Shown one piece after another: positions 13,691 through 25,815 of a stretch of 64,000 nucleotides of DNA. Numbering within the stretch: position 1 is the first letter of the stretch; each line of letters begins with the position of its first letter. The stretch is from Stratiolaelaps scimitus (lineage: Eukaryota > Arthropoda > Arachnida > Mesostigmata > Laelapidae). A program made the position numbers and the translations under genes. Location: the NCBI GenBank assembly GCA_019614645.1, contig JABWDB010000001.1, forward strand, positions 6,409,501 through 6,473,500. The letters are read 5' to 3'. The notes beneath the pieces were generated by a model. The model ran no database searches and was not told the DNA's origin. It saw only the letters and a program-made list of their open reading frames with translations.

Positions 13691-15560
13691 TTCGTCGTTT
13701 TCACCAGTAAACCTTGAGTTGCTGAAGCCGCCCCCCCCCCCGCCTCTCTAAAATCTGCTGGAAAGCGCCGCAGTTTCCATCTCTGTCTTCATGCGCTCCC
13801 TCGATCTGCCACCAGCAAACTTGCTCGAATCGTAGCCCGCTGGCGACCTCGGTCTGTCCACGGGGGGGGGGGGGCAAGTAACCAGTTCTCTCTCTCTCTC
13901 TCCTTTTTTTCTGAGTCTCTCTCGTTTTCTCCCCTCTCGCTGGCGGTGCTGTTCTGGGGCGCCGTTCCATCGGGCTGCTTGTCCCCGGCGTCGCTGCTCC
14001 GGGGACGGCGTTCCCCTCTTCTCAACGATAGGAACAACAGGAGGGCGGGGGCGTGGGGTTGCTTCTCATCCTCTTTGTTCCTTTTCCTTCCACAGCTTCA
14101 CCCACAGAGGCGTTGTCCGCTGCTGCAAGCCTCCAACCACAGTTGCAGGCCCCTACCGCAGGTCGCAAATTGAATTTCGCTACTTCTGCCCTCCAGCGGC
14201 GAGTGGATCCCAACTAGCGCCGCAGCTCCGGGGCCTTTGCTGCTGCTGTTGCGGTTTTCGCCCTACTCGCGGTTCGTGCGCACATTGTACCGCAGTACGT
14301 AAACGATCTGGCGTGGTTGGCCTGTCGGTGGGTCGGCTAGCGCCGGTGGGTTTCCTGGCCGTCGGAATCGGTTGCTGCTCCGTGAGAACGCGCAGAATGA
14401 TTCTTCACCATGTGTTCCTTGCATTCTCTATATATACCGTCATACAGATGACTTTGGGGCTCGCAGAGCGAGCGGTAGCACACCACTCTACTAGTAGTAA
14501 TAGCAGCAGCCGCTGGCCCTGCCGCTGTTCTGTTGTCGCTATCGCACCCTTGTAGGCGGTCACTGCCGCTGCCAGGCCTAGTAGCGGTTGGGGTGACGGC
14601 GACGACCAGCGAGCTCCTCGGCCCACTGTTCGTCCCATGGATGCCCAGTGACCGCACTGTTACCGGATGGTTCCCATTTGCTTGTACTCATATGGCTCCC
14701 AAGCGTTTCCTCACACTTGGAGGAGCGCAACGACGACGTCAAACGAAAACCAAGAACTGGACTGAACGGAACAAAACAATCCCAGGGACACATTCGACGC
14801 ACATTAGCTCAAACACACAGAGAAGGTAATTGTAACTAATAAAACCCGGTAGGACCGAGCTGAGAACGGACGATGAGAAGTGGCGAGCGAGTGAGCGAGC
14901 GAGGGAGGGAGGGATACATTGCGAGGGAAGATATAATACAAGTCCCAGTCGCGATCTCTTTGAGGTGGGTGGCTGCGTGCTCTCCAGTTCGTCTCTAGGA
15001 CTTCGCTAGTTGGGCAGCTGTAGTGTAGAGCTTTCGAGTGGACCCGGGGAGCTGGACTTGGTTACAGGCGAGTTGGAGCAGCAAAATTGAGGACGTGGAG
15101 TTTGGACGTGTGGAGCGACGCGCGGGCCACGCGGGGAGAGAGAGAGTAAAACGAGAGTAAAAAGTTGAACTTCGCGGCCGCTGCTGATGCTACTGTTTCC
15201 GCTCGTTTTAATTTTCGTTTGAGTGAAACCAGTTGTTATGCGGAACTCGCTCACCGTGCCGTTACTCGACGCGCGGTAAACGCCGACGACCCCTGACGGT
15301 GGTCCTGTCCGCGGGTAGGCACTAGTCGGCGGCACTAGTCTCTCTCTCTCTCCCTCTTTCTCCCTCTAGCGTTGGGTGAGTGAATTGATATTCAAAACGA
15401 AGAAGAGAGACAGAGAAACACGGAAAGAAACAAGGGACGACAAGGGCAATCTTTCAGGCCGCCGGAACCGGGCGTCGGAGAATCCCTTCCTCCCGAAGAA
15501 CAATGAGGCCTAAAGTAGTGGCTGGTGCACGCCCTGCGGAGCTGACTCTGCCGGCATCAT
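13691..15560. other. GC-rich island with homopolymer and pyrimidine runs; possible distal promoter or 5' UTR exon
   Basis: Marked shift to GC-rich DNA with frequent CpG. It carries C11 (13731-13741), G13 (13862-13874) and (CT)n tracts near 13890 and 15340. Frames are open on both strands because stops are rare at this composition; none resembles a known protein. A strong donor (GG|GTGAGTG at about 15375) on the plus strand would suit the end of a non-coding first exon. Confidence 0.35.
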
Positions 15561-16390
15561 GAAACAGTGAAATTACGCAGACGTGCCTATCAGGCGAAGT
15601 AATAATGATGGCCTGTGACTAAACATGGTGTACGTACGCGTATATTCCCCATACGTACTCGAACTTTCGTTGAAAAACGGAACGTCTGATCTAACCGTAG
15701 CACATCCATGATGGGTGTGTTAAGCTATAGTCCATTATGCGAAAAATTTGGGCCTGGCGCTGAACACGATAATGCAATTGTTCTACAATCCTCCTCCGCG
15801 TTGCCATCTAGGCTATCAAATGTATGCATATAATTTTGAAGTACTCTGTATATTTACACAAACACTGTGATATATATATATATATATATATGTATATGTG
15901 GTGTATAAGTAATGTGTATATGTATATGTATTTGACTATGCTATCATATAATTTCACAATATATATATATATATATATATGTAAGCAAACAAAATATGCA
16001 ACAATCATTGTATGTCAAGTGCGCTTTGTTACTTGTTCGAAATAAGCTCATTGTCCAACTTCATAATTCTCTCTCATTATACCCACTGTCCATTCATTGA
16101 GGACGGTATGAATATTGTGTTCGACTATTGTTGCGCATCACCACAGTCGGGTCACTATTTCAGTTACTACTCAGTCCTCCCGTCGAGCTGAGCAGGATGG
16201 GACGTCAAATTTTCGCCTCTGGCTCCTCTATCTCTAGGGAGCCCTTGTTGCTACTGTTTCGTTCGCTTATGTGTGTGCTGATGCACCTACTCGCTCATAT
16301 TCACTGATCTGTAGATTAGTTGAAGATAGATAGATGGCTGGATGGATGTATCGTACGGACAGACGCATTGCGCTCAGCGATGCTGACGAT
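15561..16390. repeat. AT-rich stretch with two (TA)n microsatellites
   Basis: (TA)n at about 15871-15892 and 15959-15980, separated by TG/TA-rich sequence. No gene seen. Confidence 0.6.
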
Positions 16391-16403
16391 AGCAGCAGCA
16401 GCA

Positions 16404-16443
<40 letters not shown>

Positions 16444-16466
16444 AGACGACGACGACGACGACGACG

Positions 16467-16500
<34 letters not shown>
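16391..16500. repeat. Compound trinucleotide microsatellite (AGC)n(GAC)n(AAC)n
   Basis: (AGC)5 at 16391-16404, then about 21 GAC units with one GAA-type interruption, then 11 AAC units to 16500. In the plus frame starting with ATG at 16334 it would encode Ser, Asp and Asn runs inside an 85-codon open frame. No other sign of a gene, so it is annotated as a repeat. Confidence 0.85.
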
Positions 16501-17227
16501 GCAAGTTGGCTGGCAGGCAGTCAGGGTGGCCCTGCAAGGAGGAGACAGTGTCTATACCCGCCGTTTGTCTGACCTATTTCGCCCGAGTTAATCTATTCAG
16601 CGATCCACGTGTGTGATGTGTGAGAAAACACGCTGCTAGCATGGCTGGTACATACTGACGATTCTTCTGACGACTATGCACCCACCAACGGAGTCGCTGC
16701 GGTGGCCACCCCGAGCAACCCCTGGACGATTGGGCCGATGGCGGAGGCTCGGACGATGGTTCGGGGGACGGGGTTCGGAGTCGGGCCTTTGTACAGTCCC
16801 TGAGTCGGGAGGGGAGCTACGGAGCGTCAACGCGCTCCGGGCTAGGTGGTACTGGGGAGATTACTTGTGGCCAACATGAACAGCGGAATGGTGGCAGTGG
16901 ATGCTTGTCGCTATGACGACTGAACCTACGAGACTGTCGAATCTATTGTAGTTGTTGACTCGTTTCGTAATGAGATATACCACTGTACTGATAATATATG
17001 TAATATTTTAGTGTCACCTCATATCAAGTATTGAGTATGTACATACAGTCATTTTACGATATCACTGCAAGTTTATTCAGTGTCGCAACTGCTCGGCACT
17101 CATTAGCGTGGTATCACGTATGGCAGTGTACGGTATGCAGCTCACGGAGATACTCAACATTTGTGTGGCACGCGCGCCGTCATACGACAAACATAGTGTT
17201 ACGCATCTTGTGTCAAAAAACATAGGT
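16501..17227. other. Intergenic stretch, no gene recognised
   Basis: GC-rich to about 16860, then AT-rich. Overlapping short frames on both strands; nothing recognisable. Confidence 0.4.
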
Positions 17228-17420
17228 CTACTTGATTATGGTCATCTCGTGGAGAGCGTCCTTGGACAGGAGGGACCTGTGATCTGGGATGAAATCTTGC
17301 CAGGCCCGGAAGGAAGTTTGGAGGTCTTTATCATCCTTCTTCATCGGTGGATTCTTGGCGGGTTTGACCCCCGCTTGACAAAAGTGAAGGAGGCCCCCCG
17401 ACAGGCCCCCGTAGTGATAC
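17228..17420 (-). CDS. Possible terminal exon of an unrecognised protein
   Basis: Minus-strand frame of 64 codons ending at TAG 17230-17228. Third codon positions are mostly G or C although the flanks are AT-rich, which suggests coding. It follows an acceptor-like ATCTCTAG ending at 17421. The peptide begins YHYGGLSGGLLHFCQAGVKP and ends KDALHEMTIIK. I do not recognise it. The opposite strand is also open, so the call is tentative. Confidence 0.3.
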
Positions 17421-19380
17421 CTAGAGATTAAGTGCGGAGACCTGTCACATGGGGGTACCATAGGGTTGCTCAACTTTCGGATTATTGTGAAGTATTCGCG
17501 CCACCTCAAAATGGTGCAAATAGTAATAAATTAAGTTTGGAAACGAAAAGGTTCAATCGATCAATACGAACCAAGAATTAAGACGACTTAAGCTTCGGCC
17601 ATGGAAAGTATTTTGAGTCGTTATTCAATACAGATCATACTGGATCATACTCGACGTATGTAGCCGACACCCATTATGAATGAAAGGGAATCCCTCGAAC
17701 TGATTCGCTCTGACTTGTCATCGCACAATGTTCGGGTAGTTCCAGCAACTAAGCGTTAACTTCACTTAAAGTTTTTAAGCTCCTCGAAGAAATCTCCTCG
17801 TTGATAATCCGTTACATACAATACACTCGCAGGACGACTTATCACGAATCCATGACGAATGACCACTTCGAAACGTTTCTACTCTACAAGTGGCCCATCG
17901 ACAAAATATATAAGAGCACTCATTCATATCTTACGAGAGAGATTCAGCTATGCCATGCCATTTAGAAGGGGGGGGGGCGGTTTGGAGAGAATGAAGTTTT
18001 CATAGAAAGTTAGTACGACGTAGAGCTGTGTTTCACAAACCAGCATGCCGCAATTCCCTTACCAGCAGTCAATCTCATTTTGGCCTTACGGACGAGAAAT
18101 CCAGTCTTGCCCATTTTACGCGCGCGCCGTGAAGAGCATTGCATAGGCTCGCCAGCTAAGTGGAGCCAACACAGGGCGTGCTCACGCTGGCAAGTGGAGG
18201 TCCGCTTTAAGCGGCCGTTGTCGATCGTGGCACTCCATCACTCCAGTGGAGGGGACCCTCTTAGCGCTTCGACACGCTCTGCCGCTCTCGAATACCGGCC
18301 AACTCACAACACACGCACGAGTAGAGTAAGCACGCTGCCCTGTGCGACTATATGAGTCGTTATGTAATAATCTACCCGATGACGGTACACTAACATCTAT
18401 ATTTAACAGGATAGGGCCCGAAAAGCGGCGCTACATGAAGGTGATGTATGGGAAGTTATCCTTGAAACTCTATCCTTGAGAGGAATTAACTTACGAAGTG
18501 AAATATTCGCTGCGTGATGAAGAAGCGAATTATAAAATTACAATATATTTATAGTTACTATTCAAGTAAATTAAACACAGTGTGACAATATTGTTAATAT
18601 GAAACTAATTGGAGAGGGTGAATTTTGAAGTAAGCAACGTTTTAGTAATAAAGCCGGGAGCTCAAAGAGCTACTGTGAAAAGCATTGTACTGTACCTTCT
18701 ATCAGCGACCTCCTCCTTAACTATTCTACGGACCAGTCCGTGGCATCTATTGAGTCGTGGTTACATCATGTCGGACATCACGAACAGTATGCAGACGTTC
18801 TATGTGAAGTCCGTTTTCCTCACTGAAGACGCGGTGACTCAAACGCCGGTAAAAGTGTGTAAAGCTCTATAAACATTGATTTAGTGAAATCAATCGTTAT
18901 TCTTAGCACCTGAGTTTTGCTAGGCATTAATCGTCAGTGTGATACAATCATCAAACATTATAATTCCAGATATAGAATTCCAGAATAACTGCGATTTAAA
19001 CTGCGACCCCGTTAAGGAAAGGGATCTCGGAACAATTTAACGCGTAATATCTTGCACGCGGGAGCCCACATCGTCGGCCAAGAGACACACGATGATTGTG
19101 TTTTTTTGTGGTAGACGCTCGTAGTGAGCGGAGGGAATAAGATGAAATCCATAGAAGATGAAACGTGCGACGATCGGTTCGTTGGCTTCCAGCTGTTAAA
19201 AAGAATCGACCCAGCTTGGAGATGGGCAATGGGCCACGTCGGTTATTGTAAGTTCGAGTTCTCTAGAGGTGTGGATTTTTTCCCTCGACATTTCTCGTAG
19301 TGAAGTCGGCACAGTCGGTCAGGATACGTCCGTGAGAATTGGATGGCTGGAAACTAGCTGGAAACCAATATCCTTAAGCT
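17421..19380. other. Intergenic stretch, no gene recognised
   Basis: Mixed composition with a G8 run near 17970 and a CpG-rich patch at 18080-18330. No recognisable protein, RNA gene or repeat. Confidence 0.4.
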
Positions 19381-19389
19381 GGGGCAAGC

Positions 19390-19500
19390 CTCAAATACGT
19401 TGTACCCTGCAGAGTCGAAGACCGTACAAAAATCGAAAAATACTGCACGTAGATATGCAGAGTACGCTGGATGTTCTCGATTTAAGCAGAGCACGCTCCC
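19390..19500 (-). mobile_element. Possible reverse-transcriptase fragment
   Basis: The minus frame contains AVFFDFCTVFDSAGYNVF (about 19393-19446), which resembles RT motif A (hydrophobic-x-DF-x-x-AFD) of non-LTR retrotransposons; the Ala before FD is Val here. Preceded by AYSAYLR, comparable to the stretch before motif A. No other RT motif is visible, so at best a short relic. Confidence 0.25.
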
Positions 19501-19599
19501 AGGGTTGAATGGCCATTTTGGGAGCTTGTACTCCTCAACCCGGAATAGCGTTTCGCATCTCCAGAATGACGTTGTCATTGAGCTCAGAATGGAGGATAA

Positions 19600-22230
19600 C
19601 AGTTTGTTGTAAGAGCTCTATTTAGCAATGCCTCTCTACAAGGTTGCAAGTGTCAGATTTCCTTTGCCTTTAGGGATTACTGACAATAGAGGTGAACTCC
19701 AATGAATGGAGGTGTGGCCACTGCGAAGACACGCAGTTTACACATTTTTCACCATTATGGCATCTCTTAAATATAAGATCTCAACCGGATGCCCTATTGG
19801 GCCGTACACGTAATACGCCCGAGTGAACTTCTTTCACCAGTACGTCCGCATTGAAGGTGGCTCTCACAGGGAATTCAAAATCGAACGAACGGAGGTGTTA
19901 GACAAATAGTCACACTTCACTTACCCAGACTAATATCTTCACTTCTCGTTGGCGGCTGACTTCCAGCCCTTTTCTCGCTACTAATCGTCACTAGACAAGC
20001 CGAAACAGGCCAACCTTGAATCCTCGCAATGCTCAGTCCCTAAACAACTAAGCACGCGCTTCCAAATTAAGCGTAGCTTCCTAAATTGTTTCACTTGGGT
20101 CGTCGTTCGTCGCATTGTGTTCTTCGCATCGAGAACCCCCATGTTTGATCATCCCTTTATCATGTCATAATAAGTCAACAGAGGCCGTCGTGGTTGTTAG
20201 TTGCACGGGGGGCGTTGTACCTGACATTGGCATTTGTCCCTTTCACCACAGATACGAGAGAAGCAAGGCTGTTGCTGTTCTTTCTGTGACTACGACGAAA
20301 GGATAGCTCAAGCGAAAGGGACATACTAAAGGGTGCGCGAACGGTTAAGGCGAGAATATCCTATTCGTATGGATGTAGTGGCGATGTTAGCTCTGCGCCT
20401 GTCAGAAGGGATCGGGGGTGGGGGACGAACGAACAGAAAACGAGCCACGATACTCCGTCAATGTCAGGGGCGATCATGAGTCGTTGTGAAGGAACAGTGA
20501 CTTGAGGAGCACCGAGGCTGCTGCCGCCGCCTCTACCCCAAAGTCCAGAGCCGAAGTCGGCTTGCCGGCGCGCCAGTTAGGAGGCCAAGAACGTCCGTCC
20601 AGTCCCGTCATTTTCCTTGGGTGCGCAGCCAAGGATGTGGAACGGGGCAGACTCAGAGGCTGCTCCGAACTAGAGGACTTTATTAAATTTCGCTAAGTGA
20701 GTGAGTGTGAGTAAGGAAGGAGGCTACGCTCGGGTTGTCAGGCCCCTGACGCCATTGCCACCGCCACCGCCGAGCTCCGCAGGCAGCTAGCCAGCCACCT
20801 TGCTGGCCGCCCTAGTGGAGCCGGTGGATGACTAAGAAATCGAGAACGAGCCGAACGGGAGAGGTTGTTAGACGCAGGGTGTGCATTGGACCCGTCATAC
20901 GTCATATTTCGGCGCCAGGTTCCCACTATACCACATCGACTCCCCAGCCTCGCATGCCAAGGTCCTATGTACAAGCACACTGAGCGGTATTGGCACCGCT
21001 GTTTGGAGCCAACTTGAAGACCGCTGCCGACGCCCGGCAGCTGATGGAAGGTAACCCATTTGGAACACGTGTAGAAGAGAGCGCTTGGAGCGGGCCATGA
21101 GGGCGGTGGCGGCGGATCGTACGTAGGTGGTAGTTGCTGGGGTCACAAGTGTACGGCGAAGGAACTCCGAGAAGGTAAGGAAATGAACCACAAATTGATC
21201 TAAGTGAGGCGGAAATGACCCATAATAATTATTTGTGTAACCTGGTAATACCTGTGAGGCTTTAGGTCAATCTGATGATATTTATGTAGTTATATTTGTC
21301 GTGCCGAAGTCATGGCTCTCAATTGACGCTAGATATAATACATGCTACGGGGAGCGGATTTTACAAGAGACCACTTTCTAATATTACCGAATGCTATGCG
21401 GCCTACGTTTAGGAGGTCAGGCCTCTGCATCGCATATAACTCATAAGCATCGTTAATGGCCTGCTAATGATTGCAAGTGCAGTTTGCCGTAGGTTGATGA
21501 AAACGGATAGCGTCGATGCGTAATGGGTCTGTTATATATATTTGTAAGGGTCACGTGTATACTACATATATATATATATATATATATGTATATTATATAC
21601 ACATCCGTGTTATGTGTCCCGTATCTGCGACCTTTTCATTCAGCGCTTCTTAATTGCATTTCAGCCACTCCCCGTGAATGTGTTGTGGTTGGCACCGCCG
21701 CGGCAGATCGTAGTGTCATCCAATTGCAGCGTTTGCTGTTACCACTATGAGGTTGTGCAAGTTCTACAGATCCCTACGGCGAAGTGAGAGCGACATTTCG
21801 GTGGTGGTTGAAGCCGCTGGCGAAAATAAGAGGGGAGATGGAATTGCACTCTTCTTATCGCGCCACAACACGAACAGACACAAACCTCCCAAGCTGCTGT
21901 AGCGCTCTTGAAAAGTGGCACCAAAGAGATTCAAGTAGAAGAAGAAAAAAAGCATGCCCAGAATTGCCATTGTACGAGTATCGTTGTGCTGTCACCGAAG
22001 CTGGGGATGTAGCGAATATGTGTTTCATATGCAGTCGTACTCACGAGTATTTGGTTTTGGTTCTGTTCTTGAGTCAATCTTTAGAGTCGATAAAATGTTC
22101 CTAAATCTAAGAATATTTTTTTTTAAATACTAAATGAAAGGGTAATCATCGCTGAATCTGACTGTACATTGAAAATTGAGACCGAGTCGTGTTGTTTTTT
22201 GATGAGTACAGTAAAATGGCATGATAAATA
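19600..22230. other. Intergenic stretch with GC-rich patch and (TA)n
   Basis: A GC-rich patch at 20490-21180 has open frames on both strands with no family recognised. (TA)n at about 21565-21588. The rest is AT-rich with no feature. Confidence 0.4.
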
Positions 22231-22240
22231 GAGAAACGGT

Positions 22241-22288
22241 TGCTCCCAGTATTTGCTCTTACTGGGAGCATAACACTCGGTGTTATGC
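22241..22288. other. Two overlapping, mutually exclusive hairpins
   Basis: TGCTCCCAGTA (22241-22251) pairs perfectly with TACTGGGAGCA (22260-22270), loop 8 nt. GCATAACAC (22268-22276) pairs perfectly with GTGTTATGC (22280-22288), loop TCG. The stems share bases 22268-22270, so only one can form fully at a time. Confidence 0.8.
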
Positions 22289-22575
22289 TTAAAATGATAT
22301 CAGATATGCGAGAATGTGTCGGGTGTAGTAAGGACACCGTACACTAGCGTAGGCTCGTTAATTTAAATGCTAAAATACATTGATCTAGGACCACAAATGT
22401 ACTTGTCATTCACAGCGAGACCGTATCGAAGCAATACCATGGTAAAGACAACAAAAGTCCCTCTGGAGATTCGCCTCGGAGCAAGAACGCTCCGCGAAAC
22501 AGGTTCCACGTTTCAAGAAATAGACGAACAGCCCGACATTCATAAGTAGGCGAACAGCCCAACATCCAACTTTTC

Positions 22576-22729
22576 TAGGATATTGTGGTTCACAAGTTGA
22601 GGTTCGATCCACACTGTTGCTCGTTTGCATTTTAAAGGGATTGTCCGCCTTATGAAGCAATGTCAAAAGCAGTACCATGGACGTTAAATGTTGGCTGTGA
22701 GTCAGCCCCCGAAAATTGTTTTAGGATAT
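22576..22729 (+). repeat. tRNA-derived SINE, family B, copy 2
   Basis: B box GGTTCGATCC at 22601-22610, then the body TTTAAAGGGATTGTCCGCC, AAGCAATG, AAGCAGTACC(A/G)TGGACG, TTAAATGTTGGCTGTGAG, and the end TCAGCCCCCGAAAATTG. Flanked by TAGGATAT (22576-22583 and 22722-22729), a likely short target-site duplication. The A-box part of the head is missing or diverged. Confidence 0.65.
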
Positions 22730-22739
22730 CGTAGCTCAA

Positions 22740-23990
22740 ATGTTAACAACGAGGCCACATGGACAACGAGTGTATGACCTGGGTGACGATGGTGCACGAC
22801 CGTGCGGAATGACGTCTGTGTTGTGCACAGGGCGCTTACGGATTGTTCCTGCCCGTTTTATAATTAGTCTAGAATTTGCTGCACACATGAATGTGCACGT
22901 GACTAGGTTAACAGTAGCCGCATCATTAAAATAGCCCTGTGGCTTGCCGAAAGCCATATATCAATGAGAAGCAGCAGGGTGAAAAAGAAAGAGCTTAGAG
23001 GCTAAAGTTTACCCAGATATATAAAAATAGCCTCCCCCTCGATACGGCGGAGCACTATCTAGTCAGACCAATCGAAATTCAGGCTAGTTTCTATTAAAAC
23101 AGCCGTTTTTCGAAAGCCGATGAGGTAGCCATGCATAAGAGGCTGGATATATTCGCTATATATTATCATATTTCCGTTCGGTGTAATATTCACACGTGGA
23201 TTGACGAGAAAAAATCGGTTGGGGAGCGCATGTAGTTACTAGACTTAGTGTTTCGTTTACCTGTTATTAACATACTGTTAACGGGGCTGCACAATGAATC
23301 TTTCGATATTTCGGTAATTGGCTAGCTTATTTTTGTCTCTATATCAGCGCAGTTCTCCCACGGTGCTCAGAAAGCACCTACCATCCCTGTGGATGCATGA
23401 GATTTGTCGAAATTCCCTCTGGATCATAATTGAGACTTAAGTCATTTTCGATTATTTCTTCAATCTTTTTCGACGCGTTCCGTTGAAATTAGGGAGCACT
23501 TGCATTCAATTATCTTCCGCAAGACTATTTTCTTTCTACGAATTACGAAATTACTAATTAATTCCCTTCCGCATGATCGTTACATGCTTCTCGAAGCATT
23601 GTCTCCTGAGCGAAAACGTGTAGCTATTGTAGCCAAGACATTGCCCGACCTCCGGCGATCCGGTCACAGGACACGGGTATTAATACTTGCCCTAGATGGC
23701 ACTAACAAAATTCGTTACATGCGGTTCGTTAGATCGCGGCCAAACAACCGCCTGACAAATTTCTCCGTTCTTAAGCGTAGCCAATGGACAAAATACTTCA
23801 CCTAACAGGTAGTCTCTTGCCGCACTTTTCTCATTTTCTTTTAAGATACCGCCGTCAACACTAGTACTAGCAGTTAATCATACTGCTTTAGCGAAGTAGC
23901 GGCCTCAGACGTCGGCAACAAAGTGGAGCCGGAGAAGTGGACGGTTGTTATGGAATCGGGAGGTATCCTCCCATGTAGTTGTCCACAGCT
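22740..23990. other. AT-rich intergenic stretch
   Basis: A 101-codon plus-strand frame (23500-23805) starts in AT-rich sequence and matches nothing I know. No repeat or RNA gene noted. Confidence 0.4.
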
Positions 23991-23999
23991 TCACTCTTT

Positions 24000-25060
24000 T
24001 CTCGCTCTCGCTCGCTTTCTCGCTCTATCTCTTAACCCTTAAATTAGGGCTGGTGGGTAATGTAGATGGATTACTGACTTCCGGTGTCTCATGATTTCCC
24101 TTTCCTCTCCGCCTTCTCTTCCTCTCGAACTACAGCTACCACGGCTCTTCAGCCTGTAGTATTTCGGCCGCCACCGCCGCTACTACTACTACTACTACGA
24201 GTTGTGCTTTGCCTTCTTTAAGACCTACAGGGCCCGCAGGCTACACAGCTGAAGGGAGCCCTCCGTTATCCCGAAGGTCAGCCTTCCCGTGGCACGGCTG
24301 ATCTCGACGAGCGTCGGACTTGGGAACTACGCCAGCGACGAGACCGTTGCTGCTGACCTTCCGCTCTTTCAACTCTGCTGCTTTTCTGTCCGGTGGACAG
24401 GGCTGGCTGAGATGGGAGCGGCCTTCTCTTCCATTCCTTAATGACCGCAAGTCTCTCCAGCTCTCCGCGTCCACTGGGAGCTCTATTTTCGTTCACTCTC
24501 TCTCTCTCTCTCTCTCTCTCTAGCACTGCGCGCCCTCTCTCTCGCTGGTTGCACGACCTTCGTCTTTATCTTTCCTGCCCGCTGTTCCACCGGTTCGTCG
24601 CGTGACAGTAGCTAGCTCTATCCTTTGCTTTCCGTTCGTGTATGCCCCAGAGAGAGAGTTCCTCCGTGCTATGCCGCTACTAGTTCCCTTCCAGTCTCCG
24701 CGAAGGGCGGCCACCCTTCAGCGTTGCCGTTGCTGAAACTGTCGACGTCACTTTAGTCTCCGTTGGGTGCTAAAGTGAGGCTAGAGCGGGCTGACCGGAC
24801 GGGCTCCTCGTCCTTGGCTAGGGGCGGCAACGCAGCGGAGTTTGCCGGTTCTGCCGCTGTCTCCTGGTAGTCTGCTATTCCGTGCGTGTATGAGGGTGAG
24901 AAAGGTCCTCCTCTTGCGACAACGTGTAAGCACCGCGCGTAAGCCGCGCACCACTACCGCTGTTGGGTTGTACCAAGATTTAGCCCTGGCCGCCGACCTG
25001 GTGCCGGCCAGGCGCCGAAGGTCGCAGGACAAGCGGCGAAGGTAGTTGTTGTATTGTACT
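24000..25060. other. GC-rich island with (CT)n tract; possible promoter or UTR
   Basis: CpG-rich, with pyrimidine-rich tracts near 24000-24040 and a perfect (CT)13 at about 24496-24521. Several overlapping frames, none recognisable. Similar in character to the islands at 13.7, 40.4, 43.6, 47.0, 57.5 and 62.2 kb. Confidence 0.35.
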
Positions 25061-25684
25061 CAGTAGCAGAAGTAGTCGTAGAGGCCAAAGAAGGAATCGA
25101 GGGAAGTTTAATGTGTTTTACGTGTCGTCTAGCTGGAGACTCACTCGAGTTGACTTCGAGCAGCCAATGAACGAACGTCCGAACGAGAGAGGCTTTCAGC
25201 GGTCGGTCACCGTTCGGGTTCTACGTTTTGTGAGGGTGCATTGATCCTCAGTAGACAATAGTATGAGTTCACGGAACTCATAAACTAGGTGCGTCGATGG
25301 CATTTAATTCTGCACTTTTCCATCTTGGCCGACAGAACGAGAAGCGGGGCCTCGTAATTCGTTCGTACTGATAGTAAGATGTTATAATAGAATAGAGCTT
25401 CAGGCTGGGACATAATTGTCACTCTCTAGGTTCTACTAGCCTAAGGACCAATTGTCTCTTAAATATACATGACTATAATTTTAGGTGGACAGTAGACGAG
25501 TCACAATTGAATACGGAGAATCGATTTGCCGAACTGACACTTATCTTCATTCTACTCTTTTTTTTCTATATAAATGACATGTGCATAAGTAATCGAACTC
25601 GCAATTAACATCAAGCCGCATAAGTTCTACGTAACAGAAAAGCGTCCTTTATTCGCACTAAGTTGGTTTCTGGTCCTGATGGTA
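25061..25684. other. Intergenic stretch, nothing seen
   Basis: Becomes AT-rich after about 25250. No coding frame, hairpin or repeat identified. Confidence 0.4.
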
Positions 25685-25815
25685 CAGGTATACTGTGCGT
25701 ATAATGTGCACCGTTGCACACTTGCATTTAGGGGTCCGTCTTACGAAGCAATGCTAAAAGCAGTACCGTGGACGTTAAATGTTGACTGAAAGTCAACCCA
25801 GGTATACTGTGCGTA
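25685..25815 (+). mobile_element. 5'-truncated SINE family B insertion with a 17-bp target-site duplication
   Basis: The insert (about 25702-25798) begins just after the B-box region (CCGTTGCACACTTGCATTT) and carries the family body: GGGGTCCGTCTTACGAAGC, AGCAGTACCGTGGACG, TTAAATGTTGACTG and AGTCAACC. The same 17 bp, CAGGTATACTGTGCGTA, lies on both sides (25685-25701 and 25799-25815) without mismatch. This is the signature of target-primed insertion by a non-LTR element. Confidence 0.8.

Noticed and set aside
20740..21190. Possible gypsy gag-like segment (HTSYFGAR..., AELRRQLASHLAG)
   Set aside because: The likeness is to a few residues only, frames break repeatedly, and no protease, RT or LTR is seen.
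22439..22549. Tc1-like transposase N-terminus (MVKTTKVPLEIRLGARTL)
   Set aside because: Only about 35 residues before a stop, no DDE region or terminal inverted repeats nearby; likeness may be chance.
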